A stretch of 6,996 nucleotides of DNA from Desulfurococcales archaeon (GCA_027064845.1 JAMOPC010000458.1:1-6996), one strand, 5' to 3'; positions 1 to 4,954 are shown, counted from the first letter of the stretch. A program made the numbers and translations. The notes: a model not told the origin generated them from the sequence alone.

Positions 1-180
1 CAAAGGACCCAAAGGCACATACGAGATAACCACATAGTAATAACGCATAAAGAGGAAAGCAACATAAGCAATATATACTAATGAACCCATAGACAAAGAC
101 ATAACAATGACAAAAACAACCACAAACCAATAAAGATAAATGAAAAAGTTAAAAAAACACTTAAGTTTGTCTAATAACAA
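1..180 (-). CDS. N-terminal part of a multi-spanning membrane protein, truncated by the window edge
   Basis: Reading the minus strand from a TTG at 180, the frame stays open for all 60 codons to base 1. An in-frame TGA lies just upstream at 186-184. After a short charged start (LLLDKLKCFF) the translation is almost wholly hydrophobic and aromatic (FIYLYWFVVVFVIVMSLSMG, then LVYIAYVAFLFMRYYYVVIS), enough for two membrane helices, and ends YVPLGPL at the edge. A Shine-Dalgarno-like AAGGT overlaps the stop of the upstream glycoside hydrolase, 10 bases before the TTG, so the two genes are 13 bases apart and probably co-transcribed. The layout of N-terminal helices followed by a Pro-rich segment fits processive family-2 glycosyltransferases, which would suit a hydrolase partner, but the catalytic domain is outside the window and this is only a guess. 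The coding call rests on the open hydrophobic frame and the SD. Confidence 0.55.
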   Translation of the reverse strand, partial: MLLDKLKCFFNFFIYLYWFVVVFVIVMSLSMGSLVYIAYVAFLFMRYYYVVISYVPLGPL

Positions 181-193
181 GACTCAATTTACC

Positions 194-1471
194 TTAACGT
201 AGCTTTGTAAACCAGTTATGAAGCGTGTACCATCCAGGCTTTTTAGTGAAATCCTCTCTTAAAACACCCCATCCACTATAAATTCCCTCTACCGATCCCG
301 GTTCATCCCACAACATATACCATGAAAGAAATTCTATATCATGATCATTACTTCTTTTCATGATAGCTTTAAAAGCTTCATTAATATATGTTACTTGGTT
401 TTCCTCACTATGATTAACTCCGCTTGTAGGATACCCTGTCTCCATAATTGCTGATCTTTTATCATATTTATCGGCTATATTGATTAATTCATCTAATTTG
501 CTCCAGTCACTAAATGGGGCATTAAAATCCCATGTTCCAGGATAATGATCGATTGCTACTATCCCAATAGTATCCGCTGGAAGATTCTTGAGCGTTTCTA
601 GCCAGTTTTTAAGGTTTATATCCCACTTTTCCAAGTCAGCAAAAACATTTACTATACCTATATGATCCGTCGGATCTTCATAAAGTCCTTGACTAAGCCA
701 ATAAATAAATATGGCATCCCATTCACGAGGAATCAGATCTATAAAATGATTTAATTCATTAGCTAGTTGATAGTAATCTATATCTTGTCCAAAGCTACTG
801 GCAACTGTTTTCGAATATTTATAGGCCTTCTGCATAAGATCCTCCATAATATGATAACATCCACACGGATCCCAAGTACTAAGTATTTTATCCGGATCCT
901 CCATAGTTTTTATTTTTTCAAAAACTGTCTTTCGACTCTTATAGATATTCTTGAGTCTATCATAATTCAATTTATTATACAAAGTTGGATAATTCTCTTT
1001 TATTAGTGTAGTATTTTCTATGAAATTATCAATGTTAATATGTTTAAGTGATTCTACATATGAACGCTTTATCTTCTCCTCTAGCTCATTTGGAACGCTA
1101 TGATATGATGCCCTAATTTCCTTTGATACTTTCTCAGTAAGTGGTCCTGGAGAACATGTTTCTAAGCAGAGAAAATACTTATCAACTTGCATGACTACCC
1201 AGTCTGGATAACGGTATATAAAACTCCCATATCCTGTTCCTAGTATTGCTATTATTTCTAGATCTTTGCTTCTAAGTTTTCCTATTATTTCTCCCCACTT
1301 GATCAAGTTATCAAGGCTTATCTTTCCTGGTTCTGGCATTATCTCATTCCACCATATATCGAGCCTCACATATTCGGCACCGAGTTCTTTGGCCTTATTC
1401 GCGATCTTCTCTACAAAATCAAGTTTATTCTTAACACTAAGATGAGTACAAACAACTGGACGAGGCTTCAA
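194..1471 (-). CDS. TIM-barrel glycoside hydrolase-like protein (clan GH-A type), probably cytoplasmic
   Basis: A 425-residue protein starts at a TTG preceded by a strong GGGAGGA ribosome-binding site; in-frame codons upstream contain no ATG or GTG before a stop. The fold cues are those of clan GH-A retaining glycosidases. There is a first-strand VRLDIWWNEIMPEPGK (residues 35-50), a strand-4 Asn-Glu pair in YQLANELNH (N238, E239; expected acid/base), and a strand-7 Glu in AIMETGYPTSG (E344; expected nucleophile). A Trp-rich barrel end, SWYMLWDEPGS, follows near residues 383-393. No signal peptide or membrane segment is visible. Between about residues 95 and 215 there is a long insertion holding four of the five cysteines (C102, C106, C203, C205), which is unusual for the fold. 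The exact GH family and substrate cannot be named from sequence alone. The next gene downstream is a membrane protein 13 bases away, pointing to a role in a surface or membrane-made polysaccharide or glycolipid. Confidence 0.82.
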   Translation of the reverse strand: MKPRPVVCTHLSVKNKLDFVEKIANKAKELGAEYVRLDIWWNEIMPEPGKISLDNLIKWGEIIGKLRSKDLEIIAILGTGYGSFIYRYPDWVVMQVDKYFLCLETCSPGPLTEKVSKEIRASYHSVPNELEEKIKRSYVESLKHINIDNFIENTTLIKENYPTLYNKLNYDRLKNIYKSRKTVFEKIKTMEDPDKILSTWDPCGCYHIMEDLMQKAYKYSKTVASSFGQDIDYYQLANELNHFIDLIPREWDAIFIYWLSQGLYEDPTDHIGIVNVFADLEKWDINLKNWLETLKNLPADTIGIVAIDHYPGTWDFNAPFSDWSKLDELINIADKYDKRSAIMETGYPTSGVNHSEENQVTYINEAFKAIMKRSNDHDIEFLSWYMLWDEPGSVEGIYSGWGVLREDFTKKPGWYTLHNWFTKLR

Positions 1472-1699
1472 GAATACATCCTCCCACTACAAGAACAATT
1501 AATATAGATCAATCTATGGAGTTAACAATTATTAACAATAAACTTAATAATACAAACGATCAAGCTTAAGAAAAGCTTAAAAAGAAATAAGAAACAAAAA
1601 GCTATCCAATACATTTTAATCTTAAAAATACTAGCATAGATACAAAAAATGTTATCAGTAGAAATTTTTGAATACTTCTATAAATACAGAATATATAGG

Positions 1700-1715
1700 T
1701 CATTTTATAAAATGA
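1700..1715. promoter_or_regulatory. 16-bp perfect palindrome containing a TATA-like core
   Basis: TCATTTTATAAAATGA is its own reverse complement. The TTTATAAA centre would serve as a TATA box on either strand. It is about 230 bases upstream of the hydrolase start, far for a crenarchaeal promoter with its usual short leader, so it may be an operator or a chance AT-rich palindrome. Confidence 0.25.
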
Positions 1716-1761
1716 GATGGCAGCATGGCGTTTGCATATAAATAAATATTTTTATCCAACC

Positions 1762-1890
1762 ATGATTGTTCAAACAATAGATGACGCCACAGATATAACT
1801 ATTAAACGCTTCATAGCAACACATAACAACTGCCTGCACGAAATAGCAGGAAACGACGCCAAAAATATTACATATTCTTCCAAAGAATAA
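1762..1890 (+). CDS. Doubtful 42-residue open reading frame, possibly leaderless
   Basis: An ATG opens a 42-residue frame (MIVQTIDDATDITIKRF..., ending YSSKE) that closes with TAA just before the tcmP 3' end and is antisense to its likely transcript tail. There is no Shine-Dalgarno site. A TATA-like CATATAAATAAATA lies about 20-28 bases upstream, where a leaderless transcript would start close to the ATG. The composition is soluble and Thr/Asp/Ile-rich, with no recognisable motif. Short frames of this size arise by chance, so the call is weak. Confidence 0.18.
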   Translation: MIVQTIDDATDITIKRFIATHNNCLHEIAGNDAKNITYSSKE

Positions 1891-1892
1891 AG

Positions 1893-1909
1893 ATCAAATA
1901 AAACAAATA
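1893..1909 (-). terminator. T-rich tract after the tcmP stop codon
   Basis: Immediately after the TAG of tcmP the minus strand reads TATTTGTTTTATTTGAT. Archaeal RNA polymerase commonly terminates at such T-rich runs without a hairpin. No stem precedes it. Position and composition are the only support. Confidence 0.35.
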
Positions 1910-3013
1910 CTAGGCGAAATATCTATCTAAAGGGCCTCTTTTTGTTATTTTCAAGAACAAAGATTTGAGTTCTCCATAACTTCTAGGCAGGTTTGCTCCA
2001 AGATATTTTATCACATACCTTTCTAGCCATGATGAGGCGTTTGGCGCTTTTGAAGCAAAAACAAGATGATACAATATCCTCTTACCACGATACTCTACGG
2101 GAACCACATATACGGCTTTAAACCCATGCTTTCTCAATAAATAATCGTATATCTTAACTATACTATCCTGTGATAAATAAGAGTCAGCAGGCGGATCTTC
2201 CATTAAATAATATTTACACAACTCCACTTGTTCGCCTATATCTTCACACGTATCTCCAAAGAGCATTTTAACATACTTTTTATAACGATAGAAATTACCT
2301 GGATCCTTCAATAACGATGCAAAAGCCCTTACAAGCTCACCAGACATTACATTCAAAACAATATCAATACCCTTAGAAACACTAATTATCCTAGATAAAG
2401 CACTATAGACAAGCTGAGTATTAAGACTGCCGAAAGGATCCACAAATAAAAGCAACAATGTACTCTTCTTAACATTACTAATCTCATCGGCCAGCCTAGG
2501 TAAATAATAGTTTGAATCACTACATCTCACATCAATATCTCTATTAGGCGCTATTTGCTTCACAATATGATGTAGGATCCTACACGTTATATAGTCCTTC
2601 TCTATGAAAACATATTTTGTAAAACCACTTCTGACCTTCTTAAACATAGAGTGCCTAGTAGCCACAATCTCAGGCCACACTATCGAGAGAAGCGGAGAAC
2701 CCAGTACAATCTCGTTATCACCGGGACCAAGCTTAGCCAAGCCGGGACCAGCATGAGTGTCTATGTATATAATGTTCTTAAAATAAGTCATACCAATCTG
2801 CAAAAACATGGGCAAGTACATGGCCAAGCTATAGAGCTTCTTCACGCTCCAATACTGCTCTTTATGACCAGGATACTGCCTTTTAAAGAATCTTCTTACC
2901 TTCTCAGCATCCCTTCCAAGGAAACCCATTATTTCTAAAGCCTTCTTATGCATCTCTGATAGATATTGTTCGAACTTCCTCAGATCCCTAACTGTAATTT
3001 TACCCTTACTCAA
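1910..3013 (-). CDS. tcmP: Three-Cys-motif partner protein TcmP
   Basis: A 367-residue protein matching the TcmP family, which is encoded beside DUF5131/Gp37-Gp68 proteins and has a Rossmann-like, methyltransferase-type core. Visible family landmarks, in order, are QYWSVKKLYSLAMYLPMF (53-70), the glycine-rich IDTHAGPG loop (84-91), GSPLLS (105-110), the acidic strand end FIEKD (136-140), LLLLFVDPFGS (186-196), and LNVMSGELVRAF near 220-231. Near 300 the family's C-terminal stretch follows, with VVPVEYRGKRILYHLVFASK. The start is TTG at 3013, inside the last codons of the upstream gene: TTGA contains both the start and the upstream TGA stop, so translation is coupled. A GAGG sits just upstream as a ribosome site. 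The molecular activity of TcmP is not established; methyl transfer is inferred only from the fold-like motifs. Confidence 0.86.
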   Translation of the reverse strand: MSKGKITVRDLRKFEQYLSEMHKKALEIMGFLGRDAEKVRRFFKRQYPGHKEQYWSVKKLYSLAMYLPMFLQIGMTYFKNIIYIDTHAGPGLAKLGPGDNEIVLGSPLLSIVWPEIVATRHSMFKKVRSGFTKYVFIEKDYITCRILHHIVKQIAPNRDIDVRCSDSNYYLPRLADEISNVKKSTLLLLFVDPFGSLNTQLVYSALSRIISVSKGIDIVLNVMSGELVRAFASLLKDPGNFYRYKKYVKMLFGDTCEDIGEQVELCKYYLMEDPPADSYLSQDSIVKIYDYLLRKHGFKAVYVVPVEYRGKRILYHLVFASKAPNASSWLERYVIKYLGANLPRSYGELKSLFLKITKRGPLDRYFA

Positions 3014-3963
3014 CCCTCTGCACCACCAGCATATTTACCTAGCCCCTCATACCATGCAGGCCTTATAGTCTTCTTAACCACCAACGTAAACTCACTAAGC
3101 CTCTTGATCAATTCCTGTGTTTTCTTCAGAGGAGGCTCGGGAAGTTTCCAGTTATAGTTATCGTATCCAACATAGACCATGAACGGCCCTATATCCTTAA
3201 TCCACTGAACGAACACGTCAAGATCAAAATCGAGAATAGGCTCAATAGATACAAACTTCAATGGCCAATCAAGCTCCTTCATAGCACGATACCTTATACT
3301 AGGCAACGGAGCCTGAGAAATCTTATGCTCAGTATATAGATCATCCTTGTTAGTCTCAATAGTAGCCCCCAATATAGCGTTTCCAGGCATAATGCTCAAA
3401 AAATCCTTATACCTAACCGGGTTCTTAGTCAAAAACAAAAAATACGTATCAGGAAACCTCGCTATATGATTAATAACCCTAATCACCCACTCATCCTTAA
3501 CCCCAGGACTAAATATATCCCCCATATCACTAACAAAAACAACACCACCCTTGAAGCTCTTCTTCAACTCCTCCTCATTGAAACGAGGCTTAAAACCATC
3601 ACGATACCTCTTAGTATTCTTAAGCTTAGTTAACGCAAGCTGTCTAGCCCAACAATACCTGCAAAAATGCATACAACCAGTAATAGGGTTCCAAGTCTCA
3701 CCAACAATATTAAACATCTTCGATCCTTTCTTAGAATTAAGAATAGTAGCAAAAAACTGCCTAAGAACACTCATAGACGCCACATATCGTCTCAGCTCCA
3801 TAAACTCAGACTCAGTCACAATATAAACACTCTGTCCAAGCAACTCCTTAGGAACACTAACCCTAGCCCTAACACACAAACCATTCCTCCTACCACCACA
3901 ACCAACCCTACGCAATCCTCTCCTCAAAATAGACTCTAAAACCTCTAACACACCATCCCACAT
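3010..3963 (-). CDS. DUF5131 (phage Gp37/Gp68-like) protein with a radical-SAM-type Cys motif
   Basis: A 317-residue protein of the DUF5131 family. The key motif is WNPITGCMHFCRYC at residues 91-104: three cysteines (C97, C101, C104) spaced CX3CX2C with an aromatic before the last, the canonical [4Fe-4S]-binding arrangement of radical SAM enzymes. Other family landmarks follow: FVSDMGDIFSPGV (143-155), YFLFLTKNPVRY (174-185), AILGATIE (196-203) and KFVSIEPILDFD (236-247). About 80 residues precede the Cys motif, more than in typical bacterial or phage members, which begin close to it; this segment has a VSVPKELLGQSVYIV stretch reminiscent of a small beta domain. The ATG at 3963 has a G-rich ribosome site and a TATA-like AATATAAAG about 40 bases upstream. 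It overlaps tcmP by four bases, and family knowledge says the two act together. Substrate and reaction are unknown. Confidence 0.86.
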   Translation of the reverse strand: MWDGVLEVLESILRRGLRRVGCGGRRNGLCVRARVSVPKELLGQSVYIVTESEFMELRRYVASMSVLRQFFATILNSKKGSKMFNIVGETWNPITGCMHFCRYCWARQLALTKLKNTKRYRDGFKPRFNEEELKKSFKGGVVFVSDMGDIFSPGVKDEWVIRVINHIARFPDTYFLFLTKNPVRYKDFLSIMPGNAILGATIETNKDDLYTEHKISQAPLPSIRYRAMKELDWPLKFVSIEPILDFDLDVFVQWIKDIGPFMVYVGYDNYNWKLPEPPLKKTQELIKRLSEFTLVVKKTIRPAWYEGLGKYAGGAEG

Positions 3964-3998
3964 AACAAAAACCCCACATACACACTAATAGCCCCCCA

Positions 3999-4007
3999 AT
4001 ATAAAGA
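3999..4007 (-). promoter_or_regulatory. Probable TATA box of the DUF5131-tcmP operon
   Basis: The minus strand reads CTTTATATT here, centred about 40 bases before the ATG at 3963. A start about 26 bases downstream would leave a leader of roughly 14 bases, normal for crenarchaea. The plus-strand reading AATATAAAG is also a good TATA, so the same site might start a divergent transcript toward the structured island. Confidence 0.42.
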
Positions 4008-4046
4008 GTTGCCCCACAACCAACCCGGTAGCCCCACTCATTGAAA

Positions 4047-4213
4047 GGGGGCACCAAGCTTCTCGAGAGGGGCTTCGCGGGGGACCGCGTGACAGGTATA
4101 AATTTAGGGGAACCGGGGGGTTTACTTCCAACTACTCGGCCATGAAAGGGGTCCACGGACCCCTCCCAAGAAACTGGGTGCCCCCTTAAGAGAAGAGGTG
4201 TCCTCTTTAAGGG
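4047..4213. ncRNA. GC-rich multi-hairpin island, candidate structured RNA (strand unsettled)
   Basis: A 9-bp perfect helix, GGGGGCACC (4047-4055) with GGTGCCCCC (4177-4185), closes a domain of about 139 bases. Inside it lie an 8-bp hairpin (4056-4075, loop CGAG, two G-U pairs) stacked directly on CGCGG-GGGA-CCGCG (4076-4089, a GNRA tetraloop in the plus-strand RNA), and a 6-bp hairpin GGGGTC-CACG-GACCCC (4148-4163). Just outside, CCCTTA (4183-4188) and AAGAGG (4193-4198) pair with CCTCTTTAAGGG (4202-4213), with a 4-base bulge. The GNRA loop and the G-U pairs favour plus-strand transcription. It shows none of the conserved cores I know for RNase P RNA, SRP RNA or tRNA. It may be the scaffold of a TnpB guide RNA or an independent RNA. 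Confidence 0.42.
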
Positions 4214-4283
4214 AGTGGTACCTCCAGAGTATTGTTGGTGCCCTTAGATCCACTAATATAATGTTCCTCGAAAAATACATGTC

Positions 4284-4302
4284 AGGTTCTGGGTCAGAAC
4301 CT
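4284..4302. repeat. Perfect 8-bp stem-loop
   Basis: AGGTTCTG and CAGAACCT flank a 3-base loop GGT. It lies inside the open frame that ends at 4344 and upstream of the first structured element. It could be a subterminal transposon hairpin or a piece of the same RNA. No T-run follows. Confidence 0.45.
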
Positions 4303-4361
4303 ACTAATAAAAAGCTAGATAATGGTTATGTAAGACATTTCTAAAATAGATTAATTATGAA

Positions 4362-4430
4362 TAGGCCGCGGAGTGGCCCCCACGGTGAAGGAGGGATGAG
4401 CCGTGGGCTCTTTGCCGTGACGCGGCCCAA
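4362..4430 (+). ncRNA. Structured element, copy 1 of 2
   Basis: Outer stem GGCCGCG (4364-4370) with CGCGGCC (4421-4427) is perfect. Inner stem CCCACGG (4379-4385) with CCGTGGG (4401-4407) is perfect and carries the loop TGAAGGAGGGATGAG. Loop bases AAGGAG can pair with CUCUUU (4408-4413) as a six-pair pseudoknot with one G-U. It is clearly homologous to the element at 4594-4660: the loop core GAAGRAGGGATGA, the flanking CGTGG/TGTGG and the tail GCCGTGA-GCGGC are shared. Orientation is assigned from the fold and the preceding broken frames; a minus-strand TATA-like TTTATATATG at about 4453-4462 would also allow transcription the other way. Best guess is the right end and guide-RNA 3' part of a decayed IS605-type element. 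Confidence 0.45.
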
Positions 4431-4484
4431 ACCATGCATATACATTTACATTCATATATAAAGTCATATAAAGAAGCGAACTTC

Positions 4485-4574
4485 ATGCTCTTTCTAGGAG
4501 GATACTATTTAATAATTACTTTTACGGTAACAGTTACAGTAAATATAGATAAACTAGAACAAAAGTTTATCTAG
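4485..4574 (+). CDS. Doubtful 29-residue hydrophobic open reading frame
   Basis: The ATG starts the translation MLFLGGYYLIITFTVTVTV and ends KLEQKFI before TAG. A plus-strand TATA-like CATATATAAAG is centred about 27 bases before the ATG, the distance expected for a leaderless message. The product could be a single membrane helix. The palindromes at 4524-4540 and 4546-4573 lie inside it, so the frame may be incidental. Confidence 0.15.
   Translation: MLFLGGYYLIITFTVTVTVNIDKLEQKFI
4524..4573. repeat. Two adjacent AT-rich palindromes
   Basis: The first is ACGGTAAC-A-GTTACAGT (4524-4540), 7 of 8 positions symmetric about a single base. The second is TAGATAAACT (4546-4555) and AGTTTATCTA (4564-4573), a perfect 10-bp inverted repeat with an 8-base spacer. 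They lie 80-130 bases beyond the stop of the winged-helix gene and between the two structured elements. They could be protein-binding sites, or a transcript 3'-end hairpin in the second case. Confidence 0.35.
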
Positions 4575-4593
4575 CAAATATTCCAATTACATC

Positions 4594-4660
4594 TAGCCGC
4601 CGATAGTGCGGCTACAGGCGAAGAAGGGATGAACTGTGGCGCCAGCCGTGAAGCGGCTAT
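4594..4660 (+). ncRNA. Structured element, copy 2 of 2
   Basis: Homologous to the element at 4362-4430, with the loop GAAGAAGGGATGA inside CTACAG/CTGTGG (six pairs, two G-U) and the tail GCCGTGA-AGCGGCTA. TAGCCGC (4594-4600) is perfectly complementary both to GCGGCTA at 4608-4614 (local hairpin, 7-base loop) and to GCGGCTA at 4653-4659 (long-range outer stem), so two folds compete. Its last bases are the stop codon of the winged-helix gene on the other strand. Divergence between the copies with retained pairing suggests an RNA, or hairpin DNA, under structural selection at some time. Confidence 0.45.
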
Positions 4661-4920
4661 TCTTCTACACAGTAGGTTAGAGCAAGTTCCACGCCCTCTC
4701 TTGTAAGTCCAAATGATTTTCTTCCTTTACCATGTGGCTTCTCGTATATTAGGCCTTTTGCTATAAGTTTTCTGATAATTTTCTTTATTTTTCCTCTATC
4801 ATGTCTCGGTACCTTAGATTCAATGGCTTCTAATGGAACATGGCACCAAGTGGAACCATCACATAATAGATAGATAATGCATAGAACCTTAATCGCGTCT
4901 TTCTTGGAAATCTTTACCAC
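4657..4920 (-). CDS. Small winged-helix DNA-binding protein, probable transcriptional regulator
   Basis: An 87-residue basic protein. The arrangement is an N-terminal helix with KKDAIKVLCIIYLLCDG, a middle HTH region ending in DRGKIKKIIRKLIAKGLIYE (about 41-60, recognition helix and turn), then a GKGRKSFGLT wing and a closing helix REGVELALTY. This is the usual plan of archaeal MarR/ArsR-like single-domain winged helices. The GTG start has AGGTG eight bases upstream; the only ATG nearby meets a TAG at once. A TATA box sits about 35-44 bases upstream and is overlapped by a 23-bp palindrome, so autorepression is likely. The gene is divergent from the two-gene operon at 5110-6055 and may control it. 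Three cysteines (C14, C20, C26) are present; nothing shows that they bind metal. Confidence 0.75.
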   Translation of the reverse strand: MVKISKKDAIKVLCIIYLLCDGSTWCHVPLEAIESKVPRHDRGKIKKIIRKLIAKGLIYEKPHGKGRKSFGLTREGVELALTYCVEE

Positions 4921-4954
4921 GCTGTTACACCTACTTCATATGATTGTTTAAGGG

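Larger units (their letters stand above)
1472..1909. other. 438-base AT-rich intergenic region between tcmP and the glycoside hydrolase
   Basis: Both flanking genes lie on the minus strand, so this holds the 3' end of the tcmP transcript and the promoter of the hydrolase. I see a T-rich minus-strand tract right after the tcmP stop, a 16-bp perfect palindrome at 1700-1715, a plus-strand TATA-like run near 1734-1748, and a direct repeat of AAGCTTAA at about 1563-1580. No tRNA-like or strongly structured GC-rich segment is present. The only open frame with a start is the doubtful 42-codon frame at 1762-1890. Confidence 0.6.
3992..4344 (+). pseudogene. Possible decayed 3' end of an IS200/IS605-family tnpB gene
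   Basis: Three overlapping plus-strand frames hand over to each other: 3992-4189 (contains NPVAPLIERG and SAMKGVHGPLPRN), 4032-4145 (contains ERGFAGDRVTGINLGEPGG) and 4108-4344 (contains GAPLREEVSSLREWYLQ and ends GSEPTNKKLDNGYVRHF). None has a convincing start. Low-complexity, Gly/Pro/Arg-rich tails of this style occur at the C-terminus of archaeal TnpB proteins, where the coding end overlaps the guide-RNA scaffold, and a structured conserved element follows directly, as a right end would. No TnpB catalytic residues or zinc-ribbon remain, so the identification is an inference from tail style and context. GC-rich DNA stays open by chance, which weakens the frame argument. Confidence 0.28.
3964..4656. 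other. 693-base intergenic region rich in RNA-like folds and repeats
   Basis: No intact gene fits here. From left to right it holds the TATA of the DUF5131-tcmP operon, a GC-rich structured island (about 4047-4213), a perfect 8-bp hairpin (4284-4302), the first copy of a ~66-base structured element (4362-4430), two AT-rich palindromes (4524-4540, 4546-4573), and the second element copy running into the stop codon of the winged-helix gene. GC content jumps far above that of the surrounding coding DNA in the structured parts, which in AT-rich hyperthermophiles is a known mark of structured RNA. Confidence 0.7.

Noticed and set aside
1700..1900. Minus-strand open stretch of about 65 codons rich in Cys and Tyr between tcmP and the hydrolase
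   Set aside because: It opens after a TGA without an early start codon, has no ribosome site, and gives an implausible Cys/Tyr-rich text.
2651..2938. Plus-strand frame antisense to tcmP
   Set aside because: It is a mirror of the well-supported tcmP coding sequence, with no ribosome site and no coherent domain. The frames at 2966-3157, 3551-3826 and 3667-3939 are rejected for the same reason.
3908..4156. Minus-strand 82-codon frame upstream of and overlapping the DUF5131 start
   Set aside because: It runs antisense through the GC-rich structured island and then overlaps the DUF5131 gene in another frame. Composition is low-complexity with no domain or ribosome site, as expected from GC-rich DNA that lacks stops by chance.
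4047..4185. Miniature inverted-repeat transposon with 9-bp ends
   Set aside because: The inverted ends are perfect, but there is no flanking target duplication, and the internal nested hairpins fit an RNA domain better than a simple deletion derivative.
4047..4430. RNase P RNA, SRP RNA or tRNA in the GC-rich island
   Set aside because: I could not find the conserved RNase P core, the SRP S-domain motifs, or a TPsiC-type GGTTCRAATCC arm on either strand.
4362..4660. C/D-box or H/ACA-box guide RNAs at the twin elements
   Set aside because: GGGATGA only partly resembles a C box and no CTGA D box sits at the right place. There is also no ACA at the 3' end of either element.
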